Positions 1-11,200 of a stretch of DNA of 64,000 nucleotides are shown piece by piece. The position numbers and the translations under genes were made by a program. Origin of the DNA: Euborellia annulipes. Its lineage: Eukaryota > Arthropoda > Insecta > Dermaptera > Anisolabididae. Every line of letters begins with the position of its first letter. Positions within the stretch are counted from its first letter, which is position 1. The notes beneath the pieces are model-generated. The model saw only the letters and a program-made list of their open reading frames with translations, searched no databases and had not been told where the DNA came from. The stretch lies in contig JAKCPI010009427.1 of assembly GCA_023213315.1 (NCBI GenBank), forward strand, positions 186,001-250,000, written 5' to 3'.

Positions 1-397
1 TCATTTTTTTCTTATCCACGACTTCTTGTGTGATTGAGGTAGAAGGTGTTTGGGTTTGTGATGTTGATAATTGATCGGATAAGTCATTTTCTAAATTAAG
101 AGATGGCATTTCACGAGACAATTCCAAATTGTTCTTGATTTTATTAATCACTCGAGGATAAGCACCTTCTTTGAGAGTTCTTCTACCGTTAACCATTTCA
201 TAATCGTTCTTTTTGAAATGTTTTGAACAGATTACAGAATATTGGGTTGGAGAAAATTCATTGTTATCATATTTATGCACATAATCTAACCACTTTTTAC
301 AAAAGGGTTTACCTAACGGAAAAAGATGAAACTTGGTGGACTTAGATTTATCTTTATCTGTCTCTTGGCAAAAAGTTAAACAACAGGATTTACCCAT
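1..397 (-). CDS. THAP-domain protein, 5' part only (runs off window)
   Basis: An open frame of 132 codons runs from an ATG at 395-397 on the minus strand to the window edge without a stop. The first ~85 residues are a THAP-type C2CH zinc finger: MGKSCCLTFC supplies the first two cysteines, then KFHLFPLG, a conserved KKWLDYV tryptophan segment, FSPTQYSVICSKHF (last Cys and His), and LKEGAYPRV in place of the usual AVPTAF-like box. THAP domains bind DNA specifically. After the finger comes a polar Ser/Thr/Gln-rich stretch. It may be a host transcription factor or a domesticated or living P-element-type transposase; the C-terminal part that would decide lies outside. The intergenic sequence upstream (398 onward) is plain A/T. 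The family call is firm, the role is not. Confidence 0.85.
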   Translation of the reverse strand, partial: MGKSCCLTFCQETDKDKSKSTKFHLFPLGKPFCKKWLDYVHKYDNNEFSPTQYSVICSKHFKKNDYEMVNGRRTLKEGAYPRVINKIKNNLELSREMPSLNLENDLSDQLSTSQTQTPSTSITQEVVDKKKM

Positions 398-1314
398 CTT
401 TAAATTAAAAATATTTGATTTTAATGAAAATTATTATAGAATTACTCAATAGCGTTTCTGAACCAAATTAATAAATTTAAAAAAAGAAAGTGTTTATCTG
501 GTTTTAATAGAGTAACATATTACAAAAAAATATTAATATTAAAAGACAATGAAATTCAAATAACAAACGAGTAAAATTGTGAAAGTTAACAGGTTTAATC
601 TTAGAAAAGTAAATTTAAATATATTTATCAAAACAAATTACTAGAACAAAGGACGCGAAGAAGTTTTAAGGTTTATAAATTTCAAAGAAAGAATAGAGAG
701 ATGGTAAATTTTAGATGAAAATTGAATAAACACACCCAGAGAAGCCAGTAAAAATACTAAAATATTTCAATGAAAACTTTCATTAAAAAAATTAAAATAA
801 AATATTTATTAATGTTATTTTTGAATAAAAATTTAAACAATTAGTTTAACCAGGGAGAGTTTAACTAATAAAGATCTTTCTTAAGATTAATAAGATTCAA
901 AGTTAGGATAGAGAGATGGTAAATTTAGATGATATTAAAAACACTCCCAGAGAATATGTATGATCTGTGCAGAGAAGGCAGTAAAAATAGTTAAATATTC
1001 TAATGAAAATTTTTATTATAAAAATTTTAACAAAATTAATTAAGTTTATTTATTTTATTTTATATTAATATTGCTTTTTTAAGTTATTATATTTAAAGTT
1101 CAAATTTTCTAAAAGATGGCAGCACTTGGTAGCATTTTTCAAAAATGGTGAATTTATATAGAAATTTTACTTTATTATTTACAAACGAATTGATTTAGTT
1201 TATTTTTAATTAATAATTATATTCTTCTTTGTTATTTAAGTATTAAACAATTTATTTTTTAATGTTTTTAACCCAAAGCACATTTCAGAATATAAGAGAT
1301 CTAAGAATCATTCA
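398..1314. repeat. AT-rich spacer with a diverged direct duplication
   Basis: No gene is visible. A segment of about 115 bp around 681-795 (motifs ATAGAGAGATGGTAAATTTT and CCCAGAGAAG, then AGTAAAAATA) recurs around 902-1018 in the same orientation, diverged and with a small insertion. The rest is A/T-rich and shows nothing. Confidence 0.5.
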
Positions 1315-1748
1315 AAAAAAATAGAAAAATGTTAGGCATTTAAATTTAATTAAAGAATAAAACGAATTAATTAAATAATAATTAAAGAAATTACAGAATG
1401 GGGGGGGGGGCATCCAAGGGTGGAAATGTCAATGTGGGGAGGCACTTGCCCCCCGTAGCGCCTTCAGGAGACAGCAAAAACCACCAAGAACGAAGAGAAT
1501 TTTGGTAGGTGGCCTTGAAAAACCAGCGTGTGGAACGTCGATAAATAAATAAGAGAAAGACAGAAATAAGCGAATTAGTAGTTAACAATTATTAAAAAAA
1601 ATAAAAGTTATTTTCTCTTTTTAAGAGATATATTAATAAAAAGTTTTTGATTTTTTTATTTATTTCATTTCATAGGAAATTATAAGTTGGTATTAAAAAA
1701 TAAAAGGAAATTGATAATAATAAGAATGGAAAAAAAAAAAAAAGTGCA

Positions 1749-1834
1749 GGAGATGGATTTGAACTCGGAAAGTTTGTAAGGTGAGGATAAAAAAAATTAA
1801 AAATGTTGACCCCTTTAACCACTCGGCCATCTCC
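1749..1834 (-). repeat. tRNA-like end, class II tRNA-derived
   Basis: Read on the minus strand it starts GGAGATGGCCGAGTGGTTAA, a good box A with a 7-bp acceptor (GGAGATG paired with CATCTCC at the end). It carries a box B-like GAGTTCAAATCC and is followed by TGCAC and a long T-run, a Pol III-type terminator. The T-stem does not pair properly, so this is a tRNA-derived (Ser/Leu-like) repeat head, not a working tRNA. Confidence 0.6.
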
Positions 1835-2958
1835 TTGTTTTTGGAAATTAAAAAAAATAGATTATATAAGAAACATTGAATGAAAGAGGAATTTAAAAAA
1901 TTTTAATATTGTACATATGATATATCATTTTTTATTAGGTTTTATGCTGATTAATAATTTATAATTAAAATGTCAATAGCATGAATAGTTTTCAAAATAT
2001 TCAATGGGTAAACGTCACAGTGTGAATGCCTTAATGTAATTAAACCAAAAACTCTATATAATATATGATACATGTTATTAGTTCTTGAATTTCTCCTGAT
2101 TTCAAATAACTAAACATCTTTTAATTATATGATCTAATTTTAGAGATATTGACGATCAAAGTTAGGCCTACTTTGGGCCAAACGGCTTGACCTCCCAATT
2201 CTATATTATCGAAAAAGCTTATTTAGCATTGTCTGATTAAAACCAAATTTTTACCAGAGATTTATAATTAAAAAATGAGTTTTTTTCTAAAGTTTCATTG
2301 AGATTGGTAAAGAAATAAATAAAATATTGACTATTTTGTAAATTGAGTTTTAGAATTCGCGATCCCGGATTGGTAAAGAGAGCCGTCTATGAACCGGGTC
2401 TAGGCTTGAATCTGAGATCCCAATTCTAAAACTAAATTTACAAAATAGTCAATATTTTATTTATTTCTTGACCAATCTCAATGAAACTTTAGAAAAAAAC
2501 TCATTTTTTAATTATAAATCTCTGGTAAAAATTTGGTTTTAATCAGACAATGCTTAATAAGTTTTTTCGATAATATAGAAAATTGAGTCTTGATGTCATT
2601 AAGGTCGAAAATAGCTCGAAAATAGTCTTAACTTTGATCGCCAATAACTCCCAAATTAGATTATATAATTAAAAGATGTTTAGTTATTTGAAATCAGGAG
2701 AAATTCAAGAACTAATAACATGTATCATATGTTATATAGAGTTTTTGGTTTAATTACATTAAGGCATTCACAATGTGACGTTTACCTATTGAATATTTTG
2801 AAAACTATTCATGTTATTGACATTTTAATTATAAATTATTAATCAGCATAAAATCTAATAAAAAATGATATATCATATGTACAATATTAAAATTTTTTAA
2901 ATTCCTCTTTCATTCAATGTTTCTTATATAATCTATTTTTTTTAATTTCCAAAAACAA

Positions 2959-3043
2959 AGAGATGGCTGAATGGGTAAAGAGGTCATCATTTAATTTTTT
3001 CTATCCTCACCTTACCTAACTTTCCGAGTTCAAATCCTTCTCC
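2959..3043 (+). repeat. tRNA-like end, mirror of the one at 1749-1834
   Basis: This is a diverged plus-strand copy: GAGATGGCTGAATGGGTAAAG as box A region, GAGTTCAAATCC as box B, then CTGCAC and a T-run of more than 20. It points out of palindrome A. Confidence 0.55.
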
Positions 3044-3348
3044 TGCACTTTTTTTTTTTTTTTTTTTTTTTGTTTTTGAAATCTTTTATATAATTTAGAA
3101 AATATAACATTTTTAATGTATTTTGACAAGAGACTATAACAAATGTAATTTTTAATATATAATCATAAGTGCCGGGATGACCGGGCTGGAGATCGGTGGG
3201 TTTTTCTTTTGATAAAATAAGAAAAAACTAAAAAAATAATACACCTCAGAGAAAAATCGGAGTATCCCAAAAACAGAACCTAGCTTAATTTCGCATTGGT
3301 AAAATTTTAAAAATTAATACTTAAAAATTTCATTTATATATATATATA

Positions 3349-3724
3349 CAGTAGCGTAGCCAGGATTTCTGCTTGGGGGGGGGGGCCAAAATTTTTATTA
3401 CCCCCCCCCCCCCCTCTTCTCCAAGAAACTTCAAGTGGAGAAATTTTTTTTAGATAATATAATAATTATAAATAAAAAACAAATAAAAAAAATTTTTTTT
3501 TTCTTGAAATAAAAAAATAATTTTAATACAAAATTCGTAAATATTAGAGATTTTTTCAATTATTTATAGGTTTTTTGGTAGTTTTTAGAATTTATAAGAG
3601 TTAATAAAATTATTATTTAAAAAAAAAAATCATTAGGGAAAACATTAGGTATTTTTTTGTTTTGGAGAAGGCTTTGGGGGGGGCCCGGCCCCCTGGGCCC
3701 CCCCCCCCTGAATACGCCACTGTA
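3349..3724. mobile_element. MITE with CAGT(A/G)GCGTA ends and G/C runs
   Basis: The left end CAGTAGCGTAGCCAGGAT matches the inverted right end CCTGAATACGCCACTG, and TATATA flanks both sides, which suggests a TA target duplication. Long G-runs sit next to each end. There is no coding capacity. It is inserted in the left arm of the palindrome only. Confidence 0.65.
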
Positions 3725-3739
3725 TATATATATAAAAAA

Positions 3740-3872
3740 ATATATATATATATGTATTCTGGTAAACAAGTACAGAAAGCATCTTTAAATTTCCGAAGGT
3801 AAGAAAAAATTGTATGCTGTGCGACCAGTCACACCAGATTACCCCCCAACCCCTGAGACACTCCACTGGATC
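3740..3872 (-). mobile_element. Fragment of a C-run repeat, second copy at 28270-28545
   Basis: CTGGTAAACAAGTACAGAA and GCTGTGCGACNAGTCACACC are shared, in opposite orientation, with the element at 28.3 kb. Both carry a homopolymer C/G tract beside the CCAGATTACCCCCC motif. Confidence 0.6.
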
Positions 3873-4123
3873 TTGGTTTGTAACAGGAGAGAATAGTAGA
3901 GGAGTGTCTTGGCGCCAAAAGTTAATAACATTAATAGAAAGAGAGAGAAAGAATGGTTATAAAGAGATGTATGAATGTCACGTGTTTTAAATAAAATTAA
4001 AAAAAAAAAAAATTTATTTATAATTTCAAATGACAGTTGATGCTTAACCTCTGTGTTGGCGTGTGTTCATTAATGAGTGACGTCACAGCGAGGCTATCCA
4101 AGCCAGACGCTCTCTCACACAGA

Positions 4124-4409
4124 CATGGGCGCCCGCAGGATTTTTTGCAGGGGGGGCAAGGATTTTTTGCAGGGGGGGGGGGCAAGTCACTTCAAGATAA
4201 GTTAAAAAAAACGTATTTTGATATTAATAATGTTATACATCCCTTAGAATTTAAAGCTTTCACACCGCGGCAAGGTGGATGTTTACTGTGAAAGATTTTT
4301 TTGTATTTTTTTTTGTTTTATATATTTTTTTGTATCATTTTAATTTTCCAGGGGGGGGGGGGCAAGTGCCTGGTTGCCCCCCCCCCCCTGCGGACGCCCA
4401 TGCACACAG
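4124..4409. mobile_element. Poly-G MITE, GGGCGYCCGCAGG termini, copy 1
   Basis: ATGGGCGCCCGCAGGATTTT at the left and CCTGCGGACGCCCATG at the right form terminal inverted repeats, each beside a G- or C-run and a GGCAAG motif. An internal CACCGCGGCAAGGTGGATGT is shared with the inverted copy at 26943-27190. Confidence 0.7.
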
Positions 4410-4911
4410 ACACATATACAGTAATAAATAAGAGATTCATTATTATCGTTCCGGCGACGAATTTCGTTTTCCAGTATTATAATAGTAATTTGTGGAATAA
4501 TTGATCTTGAAATCTTGTATTTGTTATTAGGAGAATTTTTAATTATAGACCCACATTTTTGTATTAAATATTAAATAATAATATTTCAAACCACAAAAGC
4601 TTTAATAAACACATCTTGCATTTATTTAATTTAGGATATAACATTTTTTTAAATGTCTTTTGCTTATAGACTATATAACAATTGTAATTATCTTTAATTA
4701 TTATTGATATTCTTGATTTGTTTTAATTTTCTTTAAAAACCAATGTATCAGGAGAATAGTAGAGTAGAGGAGTGTCTTGGCGCCAAATAATTAATAACCT
4801 CCTCTCTGTTTTTAATCTCCGGGTAGAATTGAAAATATATTATCATTGGAATATAATATAAATGAATTTTTGTATAGAAAATCTTTATAATTGAATAAAA
4901 TAATTAATTTG

Positions 4912-5421
4912 TGCTGCACTCTTGTGGAGACTATAGAAATTATACATATAATTCTAAACATCTCCACAGGGACGCAGCACAATCAGCCTGAGAAATCCCC
5001 CTGTGTCCATTCACTAGTGAGACATATTTTGAATTAAATCTTCTTCTGTCTCGCCATTAGGGCTGGACGGTAATGGTTTTCTTACCGACCTCGATAATGA
5101 AAAAAAAAACCGTTTTTTAAAAATTAAAAATTTTTCCCCCGGACAAATTGGGCCGCGGGGATTTTTTTTAAAAATTTTTAAAAAAATTTTTTTAGAAAAT
5201 TTTTTATTTTTTTAAAAAAAATTTTTTTTTAAAACTCGCCATTATTAATCCCGGGGTCGGCGGACCTTACTCTCCCCCTCCACTCCTTTCTATCCAAAGC
5301 TGTTGTCTCCGATTTTGAACTAAATAAATGTATATTTGTTTAATCATTCTGATGAGTGCTGCACCCATGTGGAGATATGTAGAATTATAAGTATTTCAAA
5401 GTCTCCACAAGAGTGCAGCAC
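4912..5421. repeat. Two hairpins flanking the palindrome centre, with a hAT-like start between
   Basis: GTGCTGCACTCTTGTGGAGA pairs with TCTCCACAGGGACGCAGCAC at 4912-4980, and the same hairpin recurs inverted at 5355-5421. Between them, TTAGGGCTGGACGGTAATGG at about 5059 looks like a hAT-type MITE end, followed by low-complexity A/T. No gene is seen. Confidence 0.5.
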
Positions 5422-5623
5422 AAATCAATTATTTTATTCTTATTAAATACACATACATACAATTCCAATGATAATAATGTTCAATACTACCCGGAGATTA
5501 AAAACAGAGAGGAGGTTATTAATTTTTTGGCGCCAAGACACTCCTCTACTATGCTATTCTCCTGATACAGAGGCCATGTTTTTAATAGAAATTTTAAGTA
5601 CCAATGCGAAACGAAATTAAGTT

Positions 5624-5659
<36 letters not shown>

Positions 5660-5873
5660 GGATACTCCGATTTTTCTCTGAGGTGTATTATTTTTTTAGT
5701 TTTTTCTTATTTTATCAAAAGAAAAACCCACCGATCTCCAGCCCGGTCATCCCGGCACTTATGATTATATATTAAAAATTACATTTGTTATAGTCTCTTG
5801 TCAAAATACATTAAAAATGTTATATTTTCTAAATTATATAAAAGATTTCAAAAACAAAAAAAAAAAAAAAAAA

Positions 5874-7177
5874 GTGCAGGAGAAGGATTTGAACTCGGAA
5901 AGTTAGGTAAGGTGAGGATAGAAAAAATTAAATGATGACCTCTTTACCCATTCAGCCATCTCTTTGTTTTTGGAAATTAAAAAAAATAGATTATATAAGA
6001 AACATTGAATGAAAGAGGAATTTAAAAAATTTTAATATTGTACATATGATATATCATTTTTTATTAGATTTTATGCTGATTAATAATTTATAATTAAAAT
6101 GTCAATAACATGAATAGTTTTCAAAATATTCAATAGGTAAACGTCACATTGTGAATGCCTTAATGTAATTAAACCAAAAACTCTATATAACATATGATAC
6201 ATGTTATTAGTTCTTGAATTTCTCCTGATTTCAAATAACTAAACATCTTTTAATTATATAATCTAATTTGGGAGTTATTGGCGATCAAAGTTAAGACTAT
6301 TTTCGAGCTATTTTCGACCTTAATGACATCAAGACTCAATTTTCTATATTATCGAAAAAACTTATTAAGCATTGTCTGATTAAAACCAAATTTTTACCAG
6401 AGATTTATAATTAAAAAATGAGTTTTTTCTAAAGTTTCATTGAGATTGGTCAAGAAATAAATAAAATATTGACTATTTTGTAAATTTAGTTTTAGAATTG
6501 GGATCTCAGATTCAAGCCTAGACCCGGTTCATAGACGGCTCTCTTTACCAATCCGGGATCGCGAATTCTAAAACTCAATTTACAAAATAGTCAATATTTT
6601 ATTTATTTCTTTACCAATCTCAATGAAACTTTAGAAAAAAACTCATTTTTTAATTATAAATCTCTGGTAAAAATTTGGTTTTAATCAGACAATGCTAAAT
6701 AAGCTTTTTCGATAATATAGAATTGGGAGGTCAAGCCGTTTGGCCCAAAGTAGGCCTAACTTTGATCGTCAATATCTCTAAAATTAGATCATATAATTAA
6801 AAGATGTTTAGTTATTTGAAATCAGGAGAAATTCAAGAACTAATAACATGTATCATATATTATATAGAGTTTTTGGTTTAATTACATTAAGGCATTCACA
6901 CTGTGACGTTTACCCATTGAATAATTTGAAAACTATTCATGCTATTGACATTTTAATTATAAATTATTAATCAGCATAAAACCTAATAAAAAATGATATA
7001 TCATATGTACAATATTAAAATTTTTTTAATTAATCTTTCATTTAATGTTTCTTATATAATCTATTTTTCTTCAATTCGAAAAACAAGGAGATGGCCGAGT
7101 GGTTAAAGTGGTCAACATTTTTAATTTTTTTTATCCTCACCTTACAAACTTTCCGAGTTCAAATCCATCTCCTGCAC
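5874..7177. repeat. Inner palindrome B, inverted copy of palindrome A
   Basis: Same structure as 1744-3048 in mirror order, centred near 6530. tRNA-like ends lie at 5879-5963 (minus) and 7087-7172 (plus; GGAGATGGCCGAGTGGTTAA, GAGTTCAAATCC, T-run). Confidence 0.8.
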
Positions 7178-7572
7178 TTTTTTTTTTTTTCCATTCTTAT
7201 TATTATCAATTTCCTTTTATTTTTTAATACCAACTTATAATTTCCTATGAAATGAAATAAATAAAAAAATCAAAAACTTTTTATTAATATATCTCTTAAA
7301 AAGAGAAAATAACTTTTATTTTTTTTAATAATTGTTAACTACTAATTCGCTTATTTCTGTCTTTCTCTTATTTATTTATCGACGTTCCACACGCTGGTTT
7401 TTCAAGGCCACCTACCAAAATTCTCTTCGTTCTTGGTGGTTTTTGCTGTCTCCTGAAGGCGCTACGGGGGGCAAGTGCCTCCCCACATTGACATTTCCAC
7501 CCTTGGATGCCCCCCCCCCCATTCTGTAATTTCTTTAATTAAATTTAAATGCGAAACATTTTTCTATTATTT

Positions 7573-8070
7573 TTGTTTGTATGCCATCTCCCTGATGTGA
7601 ATGATCTGTGTCCTTGAGTTAGGCTGACATTCTGACTGATTGTGGAGAAGCCAGAGTTGGGTTTATACATGATTTTGTAGTTTTAAACAAAAATCCCGCA
7701 TAAAACTGTTTAAAACTATGGCGCGCTTAAAATTTAAAATTAGAGCTTTATTTTATTACCAATATCAAAAAATTTATTTTTAAATGATTCAATATTTTTT
7801 TTTTATTTTAAAAATTTAATTTTTCACTATCCAGTAAAAACTATTTTTAGATTATTACAAATTATTCTTAACAATCCTTATAAAATAATTCATTTATAAA
7901 AAAAATTAAATCGTTAAAAATTTAGTTTTTAAAATATAATAACTAAAAAATATTAAATAATTTTTTTTATTATTATAGAATAATTATAACTGAATTTGTT
8001 TATTTTTTTTTATAATAATGTTTTTTTTTTTTTCAAATTCGATTGAAGTGAACCAAGCAACACAAACTGA
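7573..8070. other. Intergenic, mostly A/T; hAT-like fragment
   Basis: About 7658-7730 (CAGAGTTGGGTTTATACATG, ATAAAACTGTTTAAAAC) resembles the MITE at 10229-10443. The rest is A/T-rich with no gene seen. Confidence 0.4.
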
Positions 8071-8074
8071 ATAT

Positions 8075-8237
8075 TTCGAATTTATACTCTTTCATTTCCT
8101 TTCCTATCTCTTTCTCAAAGAAACAACAGCCATATTGAAAACGTTTTGCTTGTTCTCTGTAAAGAGCTAAGGTCTAATTGACGACTTGCATACATTTATT
8201 TTAATAATCCAATTATTTAACTACACACAAATTAATC
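8075..8237 (+). promoter_or_regulatory. RPLP1 5' leader, pyrimidine-rich start region
   Basis: A pyrimidine tract (CTCTTTCATTTCCTTTCCTA, then CTCTTTCTC) ends ~125 bp before the start codon. Ribosomal-protein mRNAs typically begin in such TOP-like tracts, so transcription probably starts here. No clear TATA box. The exact start is inferred. Confidence 0.45.
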
Positions 8238-11200
8238 ATGTCTACAAAAGCTGAAATTGCCTGCGTATATTCTGCATTAATTCTCGCAGATGACGATGTT
8301 GCAGTTACAGTAAGTTTTCACATTCCTCTTTGCATCATTTCACAAAAAAATATTAATTATAAAAAAAATTTACATGTGATAATAATATTTTGTCACGTGA
8401 ATTAATTTTTAATTCAGTACTAATTAATTTGCTCGCTTTTTTATATTTAATTTTTTTATTGTAATCTTCTACTTGTGTTCATTTACATGTTTATACCTTT
8501 ACTCTCTTACCCACGTGGACCTATCTCATATTCCTTAAAAATTTTAATTTACATTTTTTTTTTATTTCTTTTTAAATTTAACTTATTAATTGTAGAAATA
8601 TATTTCTATTTTAAAATTATACTATTCCATTCTAACAAAATTTCACATTCTTTTTATTTTTCCTCAAACAGTATGTGTGCAAATATTTTTCACAAAATTT
8701 TGAAAAAATATTTTAATAAAATCATCCATACTTGGAAACTAATTGTGAATTGAGAAGGAACAGTGAACACCTCATGAATTTTCTCATGGTTCAACTGGTT
8801 TGTAGGAGATGATTGATTTTTTTCCCTTCAAAACTTGTATACATTAATTCATTGTTTTTTTTTTTTTAAATAGCAAAGTAATCTTTTAATGGAAGCTTTT
8901 GGTTTTAAGAATAGAATTCCAATAAATATTTTATTAAAACACTGAAATAAACACATGAGAAAATGCATGGTGATACACTTAATAATGGTGCACACTGTAC
9001 TTTTCTTAAAAGTGATGCTCATGGCTAGTCGGAATCCGAATCTAGAATTGCAACACAGCTCGAATTAATTGCCAAATTTGCCACTGTCTCCTCTCCTGGG
9101 GAATGGGTATGGAAGGTGAGGTATCAAGGTCAAGGGTCGGCAAACCAGCGAGAGTGAAGAGCCAAATTATCAAGGAAAACAGCCCAAAGGGACCTCGGTC
9201 TGCTAAACCCTGCTTTAGATAATTAATATATTTCTAGAACCGCCAAGTGAAATCCGACATAGAGTACACTATTCGCTAAGAAAATATTTTTTGAATCTAT
9301 ACATGATATTAATCACCATTAGAGCTTACACGTGTCCAGAGCCACAGCTGCCGACCATTGTCCAAGACCATTAAGGACTTGAATCCAAATTCTCTGAAAC
9401 TCTACTTATTCCTTTTTCTATGCTTACTTACTAATTTTTCTAATGAAGGGATACATATTCATTCCATTTTTAGTGCTTATTATGCATTAATTATAAAATA
9501 TTTAACTTTCAATTATACATTATATTATTGTCTAAATATTTGCTTTAATATTTTTAAGGGTGAAAAAATTCAAACAATTCTGAAAGCTGCTAGTGTCGAT
9601 GTGGAACCATACTGGCCTGGTCTCTTTGCGAAAGCACTTGAGGGTGTTAACGTAAAAGAACTCATCACAAACGTTGGCAGTGGAGTAAGTGCAGGTCCAG
9701 CAGCCGCAGGAGCTGGTGAGTATTTTTACCTGACAAATTGCTATCGCATAAATTTTCGGAATTTGTATATGAAAAATATTTATAAAAACATTTAATTAAT
9801 ATAACGCATAACCCTAGTTAAGACAAATATTAGTTATGAATATGTAACTAGGGATGGAAAAGTCGACTCTGACTTTGGTCAAGAAACGATCTTTTACTTA
9901 AATCGACTTTTTAGAATCGAGTTCAAACTCTTTCAAGTCGATTATCACTGGACGACTTCGTCTTTTTTCTTCCATTACTTAGTATCCAATGGTAATTTAA
10001 GCTAACAAATTTGCGAGATAAGTTCGTGTTTGATTGAGCAAAAATTGCCCCCCCCCCCCTGGAGTCGAACCAGGACTTTCAAGCTTTTTTAATTCAATAT
10101 TTTAATGTTTTATTTTGATACTCAAAATTCATATTTTATTTTAATGTTCGGCGCCATATCACGTGAAATTTCTGGATAGAATATTCTTTTACAAAAATAT
10201 TGAAAACAATATTTGTGTGTGTTGTATTCAGAGTTGGCAAGTTTTATCCCAACGAGTATAATACACGGTTTTATACATGGATAAAACTAGGCCGATGTAA
10301 AAAAACAATTCCCTAAAAAAAAAAACAGGTTAAAAGATAAATGAATTTTATTTGAATTTCCTTTTTCGTCTGGATACATTTTATACAGTTTTATCCACGA
10401 TTTTTGTATAAAACTACAAAATCATGTATAAAACCAGACTCTGGCTCTATTTAATAAAATGTTCAAATACTTAATAGATTTTTATATTATAATTAAATAA
10501 ATCATTTAATATTTACTGAGTATCTCCAAAGCACGAGTTGTAAAGTTTTTAAAAAGTCGACTTTCAGAAATGATTAATCGATTCCAAGAATTGAAAAATA
10601 TCAAGTCGATTTCAAAATCGTAAATCGACTTTTCGATCGCCTTTTCCATCCCTGTATGTAACTATTATTGGTTCATCAATGCTTTTAAAAATTACAGTTG
10701 ATTATATAGTAATGATTGATTTTAGTTGCAAAATATAACAGATTTTTTTGTTTTTTGAAATTCATTATTGATCAACCAAAGTGATTATTAGCGAAATCTT
10801 TTATTTATTTTTTGGCCATTTCACCAAATTATATTTACTTGTATTGGGTCTTTTAATAAATTATTATATTTCTTTTTTAGCCCCGGCTGCAGCAACTGCA
10901 GCTGCAGCTGCACCAGCTGAAAAGAAAGAGGAAGCTAAAAAGAAAGAAGAATCAGAAGAAAGTGATGATGATATGGGATTTGGTGAGTAACCTAAACAAA
11001 AAAAACTTTAATTTTAATCTTCCATTTATATTACTACAAATTCTAATTAATTTAAAAAAAAAAAATTTTTTTGTAATATTTACCCTTTAGATTGGATTCA
11101 CATATTGCCTATCATTTAGATTCTTTCTCAGAGTTTAAAAAATGGCTTTATGATTTCTTTTATTCATAAAAATATGTCTTGTAGGAGTAGGAATTAGGAA

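Larger units (their letters stand above)
1744..3048. repeat. Inner palindrome A of the foldback (1.3 kb)
   Basis: The sequence folds on itself about a centre near 2395. The two halves are diverged but colinear: CTATATTATCGAAAAAGC near 2205 mirrors GCTTAATAAGTTTTTTCG near 2551, and AAAATAGTCAATATTTTA near 2430 mirrors its partner near 2320. Both ends are tRNA-like segments pointing outwards, followed by T-runs on their own strand. This unit is repeated in inverse order as palindrome B. Confidence 0.8.
1315..7572. repeat. Giant nested palindrome (foldback element), ~6.2 kb
   Basis: The left arm (about 1315-3305, continued at 4744-4985) is the reverse complement of the right arm (about 5340-7572) with near identity. 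For example, 1391-1588 on the minus strand and 7332-7529 on the plus strand read the same 65 codons. The left arm is interrupted at about 3306-4743 by MITEs missing on the right. The central spacer is about 4986-5339. The outer ends share a short AT stretch (AGAAAAATGTT-CATTTAAATTT). Each arm contains a second, smaller palindrome. No transposase is encoded. It could be a non-autonomous foldback transposon, a segmental inverted duplication or an assembly artefact. Confidence 0.85.
9848..10655. mobile_element. hAT-type MITE in RPLP1 intron 2, with nested insertions
   Basis: The left end TAGGGATGGAAAAGTCGACT matches the inverted right end GATCGCCTTTTCCATCCCTG, and repeated AAGTCGA/TCGACTT words fill both flanks. 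A tRNA-derived fragment (10045-10080) and a second MITE (10229-10443) have inserted inside it. Confidence 0.65.

Noticed and set aside
1391..1588. 65-codon frame (minus), repeated at 7332-7529 (plus)
   Set aside because: Part of the palindrome arms; no protein-like pattern, and it spans a homopolymer run.
1749..1834. Possible functional tRNA-Ser/Leu gene
   Set aside because: The acceptor pairs, but the T-stem does not, and there are four copies as repeat ends.
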